This document shows, in pieces, positions 11,970 through 12,515 of a stretch of DNA of 12,515 nucleotides; the first letter of the stretch is position 1; every line of letters starts with the position of its first letter. The notes under the pieces are model-generated. The model had not been told where the DNA came from. It saw only the letters and a list, made by a program, of their open reading frames with translations, and made no database searches. Position numbers and translations under genes: made by a program. The stretch is taken from the NCBI GenBank assembly GCA_030606505.1, contig JAUWGI010000009.1:1-12515 (forward strand), given 5' to 3'. The DNA is from Deltaproteobacteria bacterium. GTDB taxonomy: Bacteria; Chloroflexota; Dehalococcoidia; Dehalococcoidales; BS750m-G39.

Positions 11970-12515
11970 TTAAGTGACCCCAACGTAGCGTCCGCAGCCG
12001 AAGCCTTCGCCCAGTATGCACCACGTGCAGCTGCCCGGCGTCTCTTCGGCAATCATAAGCTGCGATTCACATTTTAGGCAGAGGTATTCCTCCCCGGGTT
12101 TCATGGGGCCGTCACAGGGGGGAATGGTCATAGGGCAAATCTGAATGCAACTACCGCACTGCTTGCAGAAATCGGGGCGGATGCCGAAGGGGAAGTCCAC
12201 GTGGCGGTCCTTGCCCCGGCCGACAAAGCCGATGGCCCGGGCCTGCCAGATCTCGGTGCAGACCCGAACACAGCGTCCGCACAGAACGCAGTCCGAGTTC
12301 CGGAAGGGATAGCGGACCTCCTTGACCCCGCAGCGCAGGGCGATATCCTGAATGGCGCGGGAATTGGGGGCCTGAGCCACCAACAGCTCGGCCAGGTTGC
12401 GGCGCAGTCTGCGGATTTTGTCGGTATTAGCCCTGATTACCATGCCCTCCTCCACGTTCAAGGTGCAGGAAGTGGTGACCTCGGAACGACCGTTGACCAC
12501 GTGTTCGACAATGCA
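11970..12515 (-). CDS. NuoG/HoxU-like iron-sulfur subunit, 3' part
   Basis: The gene enters from the right edge; the frame is open to the last base, which begins CIVEHVVNGRS, the end of a 2Fe-2S plant-type ferredoxin domain (EVTTSCTLNVEEGM with its Cys). RRLRRNLAELL follows, as in NuoG, HoxU and electron-bifurcating hydrogenase subunits. The His/Cys cluster domain usual at this point is absent: LLVAQAPNSRAIQDIA leads straight on. Two 4Fe-4S ferredoxin motifs come next (CVLCGRCVRVC and CKQCGSCIQICP). The C-terminus has CLKC, CTWC and GCGRY, a possible extra metal site. Such proteins pass electrons between NAD(P)H- or hydrogen-linked modules, but the partner genes lie outside the window. The visible part is 181 codons plus TAA at 11972-11970. 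Confidence 0.8.
   Translation of the reverse strand, partial: CIVEHVVNGRSEVTTSCTLNVEEGMVIRANTDKIRRLRRNLAELLVAQAPNSRAIQDIALRCGVKEVRYPFRNSDCVLCGRCVRVCTEIWQARAIGFVGRGKDRHVDFPFGIRPDFCKQCGSCIQICPMTIPPCDGPMKPGEEYLCLKCESQLMIAEETPGSCTWCILGEGFGCGRYVGVT

Noticed and set aside
11771-11977. 68-residue plus-strand frame in the gap after the E1 beta gene
   Set aside because: It starts inside the palindrome with a weak TTG, has no ribosome-binding site or protein-like composition, and runs through the terminator.
1-12515. CRISPR arrays, FMN riboswitch, rRNA genes
   Set aside because: No regularly spaced repeats or rRNA sequence is seen; the rib operon leader, where an FMN riboswitch would lie, is outside the window.

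Overview
The window is a bacterial chromosome segment, probably from the Chloroflexota (Dehalococcoidia-like). That placement is inferred from the gene set: a ribD-ribE-ribBA-ribH operon, a free-standing EF-Tu domain-2-like protein, and an anti-sigma N-terminus of a type common in that phylum. No rRNA or marker gene confirms it. The housekeeping flanks are GC-rich. The middle (about 5.9-9.7 kb) is more AT-rich and looks accessory.

1-3283 (+) is the riboflavin operon. It holds the 3' part of ribD, then ribE (overlapping ribD), ribBA and ribH. As read, ribH carries a one-base frameshift in a run of G. 3295-3880 (-) holds two small genes, an ABM-fold protein and an EF-Tu domain-2-like protein. 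Two near-consensus sigma-70 promoters lie back to back at 3910-3981. The (+) promoter drives a 76-residue protein with a TTG start, followed by a terminator-like hairpin. Next come a sodium:solute symporter (4370-5764) and a complete tRNA-Val(GAC), whose promoter lies in the end of the symporter gene.

5818-9600 is the most interesting part. The 3' half of tRNA-Val plus 92 bp downstream (133 bp in all) occurs twice, 3,650 bp apart, with four transitions between the copies. Orphan 3' halves of two other tRNAs also occur: an intact tRNA-Met-type (CAT) half beside copy 1, and a decayed tRNA-Lys-like half on the minus strand near copy 2. Each begins at about the anticodon. This is the footprint of repeated integration into tRNA genes, but no integrase is visible.

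Between the repeats is a compact, apparently self-contained signalling module. A minus-strand operon encodes a 57-residue coiled-coil protein, an ECF sigma factor and a one-pass membrane anti-sigma factor. The outer domain of the anti-sigma factor is DUF4382-like. Divergently there is a lipoprotein with the same DUF4382-like domain plus a carboxypeptidase-regulatory-like beta-sandwich. Upstream of both transcription units lies the same bipartite motif, CTGACA-N15-CGTTATAYAT. I propose a sigma/anti-sigma switch whose sensor domain is a homologue of the surface protein it controls. This is the best candidate here for an undescribed system.

9690-11657 encodes a 2-oxoacid/acetoin dehydrogenase E1 alpha and beta pair with no E2 or E3 nearby. 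11658-11969 is non-coding, with a 48-bp concentric palindrome and a strong (+) terminator. 11970-12515 (-) is the 3' part of a NuoG/HoxU-like iron-sulfur protein gene.
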